The notes under the pieces: generated by a model
The model's database searches: none
What the model was told of the DNA's origin: nothing
What the model saw: only the letters and a program-made list of their open reading frames with translations
Assembly: GCA_002424845.1 (NCBI GenBank)
Contig: DILD01000082.1
Coordinates: 1-6,193, forward strand
Direction: 5' to 3'
From: Thiobacillus denitrificans
GTDB lineage: Bacteria; Pseudomonadota; Gammaproteobacteria; Burkholderiales; Thiobacillaceae
DNA: 6,193 bases
Position numbers and translations under genes: made by a program
Shown here: piece by piece, positions 1-6,193 of the stretch
How positions within the stretch are numbered: position 1 is the stretch's first letter
Layout: the number at the start of each line of letters is the position of its first letter

Positions 1-1073
1 TTGCCGACGCCGTTGCCGCCGATGACGGCCATCTTTTCACCCGCTTCCAGCGAAAAGCCGAGGTTGCTGAACAGCGGGGTGCTGTCGTAACCGAACTTGA
101 GATTCTCGACCTCGAGCGCACGGCGGTGCAGCGCCTTTTCCGGCTCGAAGCGGATGTAGGGGTTCTGTCGCGAGCTGGGCTTGAAGTCCTCGATCTTGAT
201 CTTGTCGATCATCTTCATGCGGCTGGTGGCCTGGCGTGCCTTCGACTTGTTGGCCGAGAAGCGGCGTACGAATTCCTGCAGTTCGGCGACCTTGTCCTTG
301 GCCTTGGCGTTGGCGCTGGCCTGGCGTTCCTTGACCTGCGTCGAGGCCAGCATGTAGTCGTCGTAGTTGCCCGGATAGACCTTGATGGTGCCGAAGTCGA
401 GGTCGGCCATGTGGGTACAGACCTGGTTCAAAAAGTGGCGGTCGTGCGAGATGACGATGATGGTCGCCTTGCTCTCGTTGAGCACGTTTTCCAGCCAGCG
501 GATGGTGTTGATGTCGAGGTTGTTGGTCGGCTCGTCGAGCAACAGGATGTCGGGGTTGGAGAACAGCGCCTGCGTCAGCAGCACGCGCAGCTTGAAGCCC
601 GGCGCGATCTGGCTCATGGGGCCGTTGTGCTGCTCGGTGGGGATGCCGACTCCCAGCAGCAATTGACCGGCGCGCGCCTCGGCATCGTAGCCGCCCATTT
701 CGCCGAACTTGGCTTCCAGTTCGGCGGCGTGCAGGTAGTCCTCCTCGGTCGCCTCCGGGTTCATGTAGATGGCGTCCTTCTCCTGCATCACCCGCCACAT
801 CTCGGCGTGGCCCTGCAGCACGACGTCGAGTACGCGCTGCTCCTCGTAGCCGAACTGGTCCTGGCGCAGCCAGGCCATGCGCTCGCCGGGATCGAGCGAG
901 ACGTTGCCGGCGGAGGGCTCCAGTTCGCCGGCGAGGATTTTCATGAAGGTGGATTTGCCGCAGCCGTTGGCGCCGATCAGGCCATAGCGGTTACCGTCGC
1001 CGAACTTGACGTTGACGTTCTCGAACAGCGGTTTGGCGGCGAATTGCAGGGTGATGCTGGAAGCGGTAAGCAC
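1..1073 (-). CDS. ybiT: YbiT-type ABC-F ATPase (ribosome-associated), 3' end cut by window edge
   Basis: About 357 residues are visible, from a GTG start at 1073 to the left edge, where the frame is still open. They cover the first ABC domain, the inter-domain linker and the beginning of the second ABC domain. The first Walker A is GANGCGKST (residues 34-42). A degenerate ABC-F signature MSQIAPGFKLR lies at 153-163, followed by Walker B LLLDEPTNNLD with D180 and the catalytic E181, and the H-switch SHDRHF with H210. The charged linker spans roughly 240-320, and the second Walker A (GGNGVG, 352-357) is broken off at the edge. There are no membrane segments, as expected for soluble ABC-F proteins, which act on the ribosomal E site rather than in transport. 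The N-terminus MLTASSITLQF and the signature region closely resemble E. coli YbiT as I recall it, so I assign YbiT over Uup or EttA. The GTG start is chosen because TAGGA lies 7 nt upstream and the protein then begins exactly where the family does. Its precise cellular role is poorly defined. Confidence 0.93.
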   Translation of the reverse strand, partial: MLTASSITLQFAAKPLFENVNVKFGDGNRYGLIGANGCGKSTFMKILAGELEPSAGNVSLDPGERMAWLRQDQFGYEEQRVLDVVLQGHAEMWRVMQEKDAIYMNPEATEEDYLHAAELEAKFGEMGGYDAEARAGQLLLGVGIPTEQHNGPMSQIAPGFKLRVLLTQALFSNPDILLLDEPTNNLDINTIRWLENVLNESKATIIVISHDRHFLNQVCTHMADLDFGTIKVYPGNYDDYMLASTQVKERQASANAKAKDKVAELQEFVRRFSANKSKARQATSRMKMIDKIKIEDFKPSSRQNPYIRFEPEKALHRRALEVENLKFGYDSTPLFSNLGFSLEAGEKMAVIGGNGVG

Positions 1074-1221
1074 GGGGGAATCCTAGGGCGTATTAACAAT
1101 AATTTCACGTCGGCGGGCGCGGAATTATTCACGCTCCGCATACGGAAAGCGCAATATTTTAACATCCCGCCCTTGCGCCTACGGGCAGCCGTTACGTGCA
1201 GCGGGCCTTTGAAACTTGTGC
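1074..1221 (-). promoter_or_regulatory. Intergenic region, probable promoter region of the ybiT-like gene
   Basis: This 148-bp gap lies between the stop of the GGDEF/EAL gene and the GTG of the ABC-F gene. Its part nearest ybiT (about 1091-1165) is clearly AT-richer than the flanking genes. A weak sigma-70-like pair can be drawn on the minus strand: TTGCGC at 1149-1154 and AATAAT at 1124-1129, with a long 19-nt spacer. A TAAAAT hexamer further upstream has no good -35 partner. Two short inverted repeats are present: AATAATT/AATTATT (1098-1104 with 1123-1129) and GCGCAA/TTGCGC (1149-1154 with 1173-1178), each with an 18-nt loop. No hairpin followed by a T-run is visible, so I cannot place an intrinsic terminator for the upstream operon. 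The promoter assignment is an inference from position and base composition. Confidence 0.35.
1081..1085 (-). promoter_or_regulatory. Ribosome binding site of the ybiT-like gene
   Basis: On the minus strand TAGGA is followed by a 7-nt C-rich spacer and a GTG codon at 1073-1071. The spacing is normal for a Shine-Dalgarno and it decides the non-ATG start of the ABC-F gene. No in-frame ATG nearby gives the family's usual N-terminus. Confidence 0.6.
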
Positions 1222-3999
1222 CTAGGCGGTGCCGAGCAGGGCCGGATGGTCGGCAACCGGCCGGTCGAGGTAATGGCCCTGCACCAGATCAACGCCAAAC
1301 CGGCGCAGCAGGGCCAGCGTCGGGCCGTCTTCCACATATTCAGCAACTACTGACTTTCCGAGGCCGAGCGCAACACTCACCATCGCCTGCACAAATACCT
1401 GGTTGTCAGGGTCATTGGACAGGTTGCGGATGAACATGCCATCGATTTTGATGGTGTCGACATGAAGGTGCTTGAGATAGGCGAAGGAGGCAAAACCGAC
1501 GCCAAAATCATCCAGGCAGACGCCACATCCGAACTGGCGCAGTGCCTCGATCATGCGCTGCGCGTCGTGCAGGTCGGATACCGCCGCGGTTTCGGTGATT
1601 TCGACAATGAAACGACGGGGGTCGACGCCCATTTTCCGCAATTCATTGCCGATATATTGCGGCAAGTCAGGCTCGGACAATGAGCGTCCAGACAGGTTGA
1701 CTGCGATGGGCGGGATATCGGGATCGGCGGCTAGCCGTCGTATTGCTTCGTGGACCACCCAGCGGTCGATTTCGAGAATGCGGCTGCTTTTCTCGGCAAG
1801 CAGGATGAAATGGGCAGGCAGGATGAGTTGTTCGGGGTGATGTTCATCAATCATTCGCACCAGCGCTTCCAGATGCGATAGCGTGCCGTCATCGGCCCGG
1901 TAGATGCCCTGGAAGTTCAGCCGGAACAGGCCTTTGTCGAGCGCGTTGCTGATGCGTTCGCTCCACGACAGGCGGTGGCGCATTTCGCTGTCTGCACCGC
2001 TGTCAGGACGATAGACGCGCCAAGTGTTCTTGCCGGCATCCTTGGCTTGATACATGGCGATATCGGCGCGTGCGACCAGATCGTCGGCATCGGTCGCGTG
2101 CACGGGGTAGTAGGCAATACCGAGGCTGGTGGTGAGCCGCAGGTTCTGTTCCTCGAAACTGAACGGGATCTGCGATACCGCGCGGACCACGCGCTCGGCC
2201 AGGGCCTCGGCCTCGCTGTCCTGTATGGCGGGCAACAGGATGGCGAATTCATCACCGCCGAGGCGCGCCAGCACTTCGTTGCGTCGTACCAGGGCGCCGA
2301 TTTCGCCAGCCACCCGGATCAGCAGTGCATCGCCCGCACGATGGCCGTAGCTGTCATTGATGGTCTTGAATTCGTCGAGATCGAAGAACATCACCGCACA
2401 TGGGATCTGGTGGCGATCGCTGTCCAGCATGGTGCGTGCCAGCTCCTGCTGAAAGTGGTGGCGGTTATAGAGTCCGGTGAGCGCGTCCCGCTCGGCCATA
2501 TACACCAGCTGCTCGGCGGTCTGTCGTTCGCGGGTGACATCCTCGTAAATCCACAAATGGCCGATGAAGCGGCCTTCGCGATCACGTACGGGGTAGTCGA
2601 GCTCGGTGATGATGCGTCCATCAGTCATCTGGATTTCATAACTGTCGGAGGCTTCCCGCGTTTCCAGCGCCAAAAGCACATGCCTGGAAAAGTGATCGGG
2701 GCGAACCAGAACCGAGGTGGACTTGCCCAGCACCTCGTGTACGGGCAATCCGATCAGGCCGTTTTCATTCTCGATCATCCATATGCGGCTGAAAGCCGGG
2801 TTGTGATAGATGACACGACTGTCTGCGGCAACGAACAGAATGCCGAGATTCATTGCGGAAAGCAGAGAGACCAGACGCGCGCGCTCCTGTTCGGTCTCCT
2901 TGAGATATTGGCCCTGCAAGCTTTCGGCTGTCTGCAGTTCATCGATGGCGTGACGCAGGCTGGCTTCGGTTGCCTTCAGATCGTCGATGCTGTGGAGGCT
3001 GGCGCGGATGCCCTGGTAAGTGCCATGCAGGTCGTGAATCGGCTGCCAGTTCACCGAAGCCCAGAAATGTCCGCCTTCCTTGCGGCAGATACGCATGGCG
3101 TAGCCATGGCCGGAGGTGCCGAGCAAAGCCTGGTAAAGCTGCGATTCGGCGGTCGCACGATCCTCCTGGTAAATGAGGTCGACCGGAAAATTCATCTGTT
3201 CCATGCATTCGTCGACCATGTAGCCAAGCATGCGCTCGACCGAAGGGTTAATCCATAGCAGCTTGCCCTCGGGCGATAGCCAGAATTCGATGTCGTGCGT
3301 GTAATCGGCGATGGCGTGAAAGCGCGCTTCGTTTTCGTGAGCCCGTTCGACGTTGAAGCGGACCGATTCCGTCATGCGGTTGAACGTGCCGATCAGTTGC
3401 CCGATTTCGTCCTCGCCTTCCCCCGCCAGTTTGATGTCGAGGTCGCCTAGTTCCATGCGTTTGCTGGCGCGGGTCAGCGCTTCAAAGCGGCGAATCACCC
3501 GGCCTGTCGACAGGGCCAGCAGGAAAACCGTGAGCAACAGGGCGACCCCTGCGATCAGCAAGCTTTGCTGCAGATAGCGGTCGCGCGCTTCCTGAATGAA
3601 TGTACCTGAGAGCACCAGGGCAACACTGCCATAGTACTGCCCGGCCTGCCCAATCGGCTGTAGCCGGCGATAGGCCGTTGTTCCGTCGTCACTGCCCGTC
3701 TGATGCACGATGCGATTGCGGTTGTCCCGCACTTCGATCATTTCCAGGCCGCCGTCATGTCGCAGGGCTTCGATAATGTCGCGCACGCCAGCGTCATCCA
3801 GTTGCATCAGGGGCGCCAGCAACGCTGCCTCGAGGGTTCTCGCAACCTCTATCACGCGATGCTCGGCTTGTTTTTGCAGGGCCTGCGTTGTGTGCTGAAC
3901 GCCGTTGGCGATCAAAAAGCTCAGCATGATCGCCTCCACCCCCAGCGCGGCGAGCGTGAGTTTATAGCGCAGGGAAAGGCGGCCCAGCCATGCTTTCAT
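1222..3999 (-). CDS. Membrane-bound sensor GGDEF/EAL protein (HAMP-PAS-PAS-GGDEF-EAL), c-di-GMP turnover
   Basis: This 925-residue inner-membrane signalling enzyme is predicted to make and/or degrade cyclic di-GMP. Domains in order: TM1 about 13-33; periplasmic domain about 34-144; TM2 about 146-165; HAMP about 166-218; PAS with PAC about 225-345; a helical, probably coiled-coil linker 344-380; second PAS about 380-490; GGDEF about 500-665; EAL about 685-920. The cyclase half has DLDEFKTIND (D540, N548) and an intact GGDEF at 581-585. Its inhibitory I-site is RRNE (572-575) instead of RxxD. The phosphodiesterase half keeps all the usual catalytic positions: E711 in EALVR, N768, E800, D830-D831, K851 in KIDG, E887 and Q907. 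Both activities are therefore possible on paper, and which dominates cannot be read from sequence. The ATG at 3999 overlaps the stop of the upstream binding-protein gene (ATGA), and no Shine-Dalgarno precedes it, so translation is probably coupled. The periplasmic part resembles a small Cache/PAS-like sensor, though I cannot assign a family. I know no gene symbol for it. Confidence 0.95.
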   Translation of the reverse strand: MKAWLGRLSLRYKLTLAALGVEAIMLSFLIANGVQHTTQALQKQAEHRVIEVARTLEAALLAPLMQLDDAGVRDIIEALRHDGGLEMIEVRDNRNRIVHQTGSDDGTTAYRRLQPIGQAGQYYGSVALVLSGTFIQEARDRYLQQSLLIAGVALLLTVFLLALSTGRVIRRFEALTRASKRMELGDLDIKLAGEGEDEIGQLIGTFNRMTESVRFNVERAHENEARFHAIADYTHDIEFWLSPEGKLLWINPSVERMLGYMVDECMEQMNFPVDLIYQEDRATAESQLYQALLGTSGHGYAMRICRKEGGHFWASVNWQPIHDLHGTYQGIRASLHSIDDLKATEASLRHAIDELQTAESLQGQYLKETEQERARLVSLLSAMNLGILFVAADSRVIYHNPAFSRIWMIENENGLIGLPVHEVLGKSTSVLVRPDHFSRHVLLALETREASDSYEIQMTDGRIITELDYPVRDREGRFIGHLWIYEDVTRERQTAEQLVYMAERDALTGLYNRHHFQQELARTMLDSDRHQIPCAVMFFDLDEFKTINDSYGHRAGDALLIRVAGEIGALVRRNEVLARLGGDEFAILLPAIQDSEAEALAERVVRAVSQIPFSFEEQNLRLTTSLGIAYYPVHATDADDLVARADIAMYQAKDAGKNTWRVYRPDSGADSEMRHRLSWSERISNALDKGLFRLNFQGIYRADDGTLSHLEALVRMIDEHHPEQLILPAHFILLAEKSSRILEIDRWVVHEAIRRLAADPDIPPIAVNLSGRSLSEPDLPQYIGNELRKMGVDPRRFIVEITETAAVSDLHDAQRMIEALRQFGCGVCLDDFGVGFASFAYLKHLHVDTIKIDGMFIRNLSNDPDNQVFVQAMVSVALGLGKSVVAEYVEDGPTLALLRRFGVDLVQGHYLDRPVADHPALLGTA
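3996..3999 (-). promoter_or_regulatory. ATGA stop-start overlap coupling the binding protein to the GGDEF/EAL gene
   Basis: On the minus strand the reading is CGC CAA TGA for the binding protein and ATG AAA GCA for the sensor, so the start and stop codons share bases. The 16 nt before the ATG (TTCTGCGTGCCCGCCA) contain no purine-rich Shine-Dalgarno. Termination-reinitiation is therefore the likely way the sensor is translated, which would tie its amount to that of the binding protein. Confidence 0.75.
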
Positions 4000-4937
4000 T
4001 GGCGGGCACGCAGAATTTCTTGGGCTCGCAGCGCATAGGGACGAAACGCCTGCAGCTCGTTTCCGTCCACTTCGGCAAAACCGCCATACAGGCCGCGCTG
4101 CATGAATGCGCGCCCTTCCGGGGAGGCTGAAAAGTCAAGCAGGGCATGGCGTACGGATTTCGCCTCGCGATCCCCTATTCGGGGGTGGGTCAGGTACATC
4201 AGGCTGGACAGGGGCCGGGTTTTGGAGAGGATGCGCAATTGCTTGCGCAAATCTTCGGACATCAATTGATAGGCGTGTTGCCCGATCATGGCCGCGTCGG
4301 CTCGCCGGTTGATGACCTGCATGACTGTGCTGCTATGGGTGCCGGATTCCATTGTGCGGTAGTCAATGCCGAGCTTGAGGCCTCGTTCAGCCAAGTCAGC
4401 CTCGATCGCCAGGCCGGCCACAGCGATGGCATCGGCTGTGGCGATGGTGCGGCCGCGCAAGGCTTCAGGCGTAGTAAAGGCGGCGTCCGATCTGACCACG
4501 AGCAAGCCGTGAACGGGTTCGGCATATTTCAAAAGCGGGCGGTAACCCGCATCCTGCTGAGCCAGCCAGGCCATATGTGGCGGGGTCAGCAGGATGTCGT
4601 AGTTACCCTGCTGGGTGCGTTCGACAAATATGCGTAAGTTCGGTGCGCTGTGTACCGTGACGCGGCGCTGAAGTCGTTTTTCCAGGGCGGACACGAGCGG
4701 ACGGTAATTTTCAATGATTTGTTTGGCGGTCAGATGGGGAAAAACCCCCAGGACCAGAGGCTTGTCGGTCTTGGTTGCGGCTTGGGCCCATGAGGCGGTC
4801 AGCAGAACAAGCCACACAAGCAGGATGAGCCTGTTCTGTGTCAAGCGGCGCAACCGGGCAACCAGCCCCGGGCCATTTGTAAGAGCGGCCCTTCGGGACA
4901 TGGCGCTGAAGCCAAACCGCGGGAGAATTTTGCGCAA
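3996..4937 (-). CDS. Periplasmic PhnD-like substrate-binding protein, orphan of any transporter
   Basis: This 313-residue exported binding protein looks like the phosphate/phosphite/phosphonate (PhnD-like) solute-binding family. A signal peptide is clear: basic RLRRLTQNR, hydrophobic core LILLVWLVLL (37-46), and a probable cleavage after AQA (51-53). The mature part opens with LVLGVFPHLTAKQIIENYRP (61-80), typical of the first lobe of the family. It continues with YDILLTPPHMAWL (113-125), GLLVVRSDA (144-152), the lobe-crossing stretch TPEALRGRTIATADA (156-170) and MESGTHSSTVMQVINRRADA (196-215). No permease or transport ATPase gene is next to it. Instead its stop overlaps the start of a membrane GGDEF/EAL sensor, so its job is probably ligand sensing for that protein rather than uptake. 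The start is taken as TTG at 4937 because GAGGA lies 8 nt upstream. An ATG at 4901 (no clear Shine-Dalgarno) or a TTG at residue 29 would give shorter, more ordinary signal peptides. The ligand is unknown: the family binds oxyanions and other small molecules, so phosphonate should not be assumed. Confidence 0.88.
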   Translation of the reverse strand: MRKILPRFGFSAMSRRAALTNGPGLVARLRRLTQNRLILLVWLVLLTASWAQAATKTDKPLVLGVFPHLTAKQIIENYRPLVSALEKRLQRRVTVHSAPNLRIFVERTQQGNYDILLTPPHMAWLAQQDAGYRPLLKYAEPVHGLLVVRSDAAFTTPEALRGRTIATADAIAVAGLAIEADLAERGLKLGIDYRTMESGTHSSTVMQVINRRADAAMIGQHAYQLMSEDLRKQLRILSKTRPLSSLMYLTHPRIGDREAKSVRHALLDFSASPEGRAFMQRGLYGGFAEVDGNELQAFRPYALRAQEILRARQ

Positions 4938-4945
4938 CCCGGATA

Positions 4946-4950
4946 TCCTC
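4946..4950 (-). promoter_or_regulatory. Ribosome binding site in the argA/binding-protein junction
   Basis: The minus-strand junction reads TAA (argA stop), then TCGAGGATATCCGGG, then TTG. GAGGA sits 8 nt before the TTG, good Shine-Dalgarno spacing, and this is the main reason for preferring the TTG over the downstream ATG at 4901. The short 15-nt gap leaves no room for a terminator or a separate promoter, which supports co-transcription with argA. Confidence 0.6.
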
Positions 4951-4952
4951 GA

Positions 4953-6193
4953 TTAAAGGGGCTTTTGCAGCACTTTGGACTTTCTCATGTAGTTATAGAG
5001 TACCTGCTTGCGCTTCGGAAGATGATCGGGGCTGCTGTCGACAAAGCCACGTTCCTCGAACCAGTGCTCGGTGCGGGTGGTGAGAACGAAGAATTTCTTG
5101 AACCCGGCTTTTTTACCCCTCTTCTCGGCTTCCGCCAGCAGCATGTCGCCAAATCCGCGTCCGCGGAAGTCGGCGGCGACAGCCAGGCAGGCGAGTTCGG
5201 CCGCCTGTTCCTCGGGAAACGGGTAGAGCGCCACGCAGCCGGCGATGACGCCGTCGGATTCGAGCACCAGAAACCGCTCGACCTCCATTTCCAGCAATTC
5301 ACGCGAGCGCCGGACCAGGATGCCTTCGCGTTCCAGCGGTTCGATCAGGCCGAGAATGCCGCCGACATCGTCGATGGTGGCTGGACGCAGGGTTTCCAGC
5401 GGCGCGGGGGTGATGAGCGTGCCGACCCCTTCACGGGTGAACAGTTCGGACAGCAGCGCACCGTCGCGGTGGCGACTGATGAGATGCGCGCGCTTGACGC
5501 CCTGGGTGCAGGCTGTGACCGCACAGGGCAGGTAGTAATTCACATCCTCGGGCAGTTTGCGCGTCTTGCCGCGTGCGGCCTTTTCAAGTATCTGGCGGGC
5601 CTCGTTGACGGTGAGGGCGTTGTGGATGGTGCGGCCCTTGCCCGGCACGCCTTCGGTGTCCATCAGGAAAATCAGCTTGTCCGCAGCCAGTTCAACCGCG
5701 GCCTGAGTGGCCACGTCTTCCAGGCTCAGGTTGAAAATTTCGCCGGTTGGCGAATAGCCGATAGGAGAAAGCAGCACAATGTCGTGCTGGTCGAGCCTGC
5801 GCCGGATTGCTGCGGCATCGATTTTGCGGACCTCGCCGGTGTGCAGCAAATCTACACCGTCGCGTACGCCCAGCGGTTGGGCCGTGACAAAATTGCCTGA
5901 GGCGACCCGGATGTCGGCCCCCGCCATGGGGGTATTGGCCAGGCCCAGTGACAGCAGCGCTTCGATTTCAACGCGCACCGTGCCGGCAGCTTCCTTGACG
6001 CAGGCGAGCGCAGTGTTGTCGGTAACGCGCAGGCCGTTGACATAGCGAATCGCGGTGCCGCTTTCGTTTAGCCGTGCTTCCACCTGCGGGCGCACGCCGT
6101 GGATCAGAACCAGGCGAACGCCCAGGCTATTCAAAAGATTAACGTCGTGCGCCAGTTGCACGAAGTCTCCGTCCGCCACCAGTTCGCCGCCAA
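4953..6193 (-). CDS. argA: N-acetylglutamate synthase ArgA (classical kinase-like plus GNAT form), 5' end cut by window edge
   Basis: ArgA transfers acetyl from acetyl-CoA to glutamate to make N-acetylglutamate, the first step of arginine biosynthesis, in the cytoplasm. The visible 412 residues hold an amino-acid-kinase-like domain (about 1-258), where arginine feedback binding is known in the family, and a C-terminal GNAT acetyltransferase domain (about 268-412). The acetyl-CoA loop reads RGRGFG (about 343-348), fitting the RxxGxG/A pattern. Conserved stretches shared with E. coli ArgA include GNFVTAQPLGV, the IEPLEREGILVRRSRE region, ALYPFPEE, FVLTTRTEHWFEERGF and YNYMRKSKVL. The GTG at 6179 is not the start: the frame stays open to the right edge and the residues before it (GGEL) match the family's LGGE motif. 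About 25-40 N-terminal residues probably lie outside the window. The protein ends 15 nt before the start of the binding-protein gene, probably in one operon. Confidence 0.96.
   Translation of the reverse strand, partial: GGELVADGDFVQLAHDVNLLNSLGVRLVLIHGVRPQVEARLNESGTAIRYVNGLRVTDNTALACVKEAAGTVRVEIEALLSLGLANTPMAGADIRVASGNFVTAQPLGVRDGVDLLHTGEVRKIDAAAIRRRLDQHDIVLLSPIGYSPTGEIFNLSLEDVATQAAVELAADKLIFLMDTEGVPGKGRTIHNALTVNEARQILEKAARGKTRKLPEDVNYYLPCAVTACTQGVKRAHLISRHRDGALLSELFTREGVGTLITPAPLETLRPATIDDVGGILGLIEPLEREGILVRRSRELLEMEVERFLVLESDGVIAGCVALYPFPEEQAAELACLAVAADFRGRGFGDMLLAEAEKRGKKAGFKKFFVLTTRTEHWFEERGFVDSSPDHLPKRKQVLYNYMRKSKVLQKPL

Noticed and set aside
37..798. Minus-strand open frame of 253 codons inside the ABC-F gene
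   Set aside because: It is an out-of-frame reading of the ybiT-like gene. The other minus frame gives Walker A, Walker B and H-switch motifs continuously to the left edge, with no sign of a frameshift.
956..962. Cys in the first Walker A of the ABC-F protein (GANGCGKS, Ser in E. coli YbiT)
   Set aside because: This position is variable in P-loops and the nucleotide-binding Gly, Lys and Ser/Thr residues are all kept, so no loss of function is implied.
1161..1221. Intrinsic terminator after the GGDEF/EAL gene
   Set aside because: A weak GCCC/GGGC pairing can be drawn on the minus strand, but it has a 10-nt loop and no following T-run, so it does not meet the pattern of a Rho-independent terminator.
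1975..3258. Long plus-strand open frame (427 codons) opposite the GGDEF/EAL gene, and a similar 435-codon one at 126-1433 opposite ybiT
   Set aside because: Both lie antisense to genes with clear, complete family motifs and share their third-position GC bias. Their translations show no recognisable domain, and one runs out of the ABC-F gene across the intergenic gap into the next gene. They are shadow frames.
3996..4937. Calling the binding protein phnD and assigning phosphonate uptake
   Set aside because: Only the broad family is supported. No phn transport or C-P lyase gene is present, and the coupling to a c-di-GMP enzyme points to sensing, so the symbol and substrate would be overclaims.
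6177..6179. GTG as the start codon of argA
   Set aside because: The frame continues to the window edge and the preceding residues GGEL match the conserved LGGE of ArgA, so this is an internal valine.

Overview
The window is a fully packed, high-GC stretch of a Gram-negative chromosome with every recognisable gene on the minus strand, so it reads from right to left. The gene contents (a classical ArgA, a YbiT-type ABC-F ATPase, and a membrane GGDEF/EAL protein with an exported binding protein) and the even GC-rich codon use suggest a proteobacterium, most likely a betaproteobacterium. That placement is inferred from protein resemblance only. No tRNA, rRNA, mobile element, CRISPR array or integron structure is visible, and no stretch above 300 bases lacks a gene.

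Layout in transcription order: (1) 6193-4953, argA, N-acetylglutamate synthase, with its 5' end cut by the right edge; (2) 4937-3996, an exported substrate-binding protein of the PhnD-like family, starting only 15 nt after the argA stop, probably at a TTG codon with a good Shine-Dalgarno; (3) 3999-1222, a 925-residue inner-membrane sensor protein (TM - periplasmic domain - TM - HAMP - PAS - PAS - GGDEF - EAL) whose ATG overlaps the stop codon of the binding protein (ATGA); (4) after a 148-bp AT-richer gap, 1073-1, a ybiT-like ABC-F ATPase with a GTG start and its 3' end cut by the left edge.

The most interesting unit is the pair at 3996-4937 and 1222-3999. A periplasmic binding protein with no transporter permease or ATPase beside it is translationally coupled to a membrane c-di-GMP enzyme that has its own periplasmic domain. 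The arrangement resembles the known NspS-MbaA pair of Vibrio cholerae, in which an orphan binding protein reports a ligand to a GGDEF-EAL protein. The likely model is that ligand-loaded binding protein docks on the periplasmic domain, and the signal passes through HAMP and PAS to change c-di-GMP synthesis or breakdown. The ligand cannot be read from the sequence. Close linkage to argA suggests co-transcription with arginine biosynthesis, but this may be chance gene order. The ABC-F gene probably has its own promoter in the intergenic gap and looks functionally unrelated.
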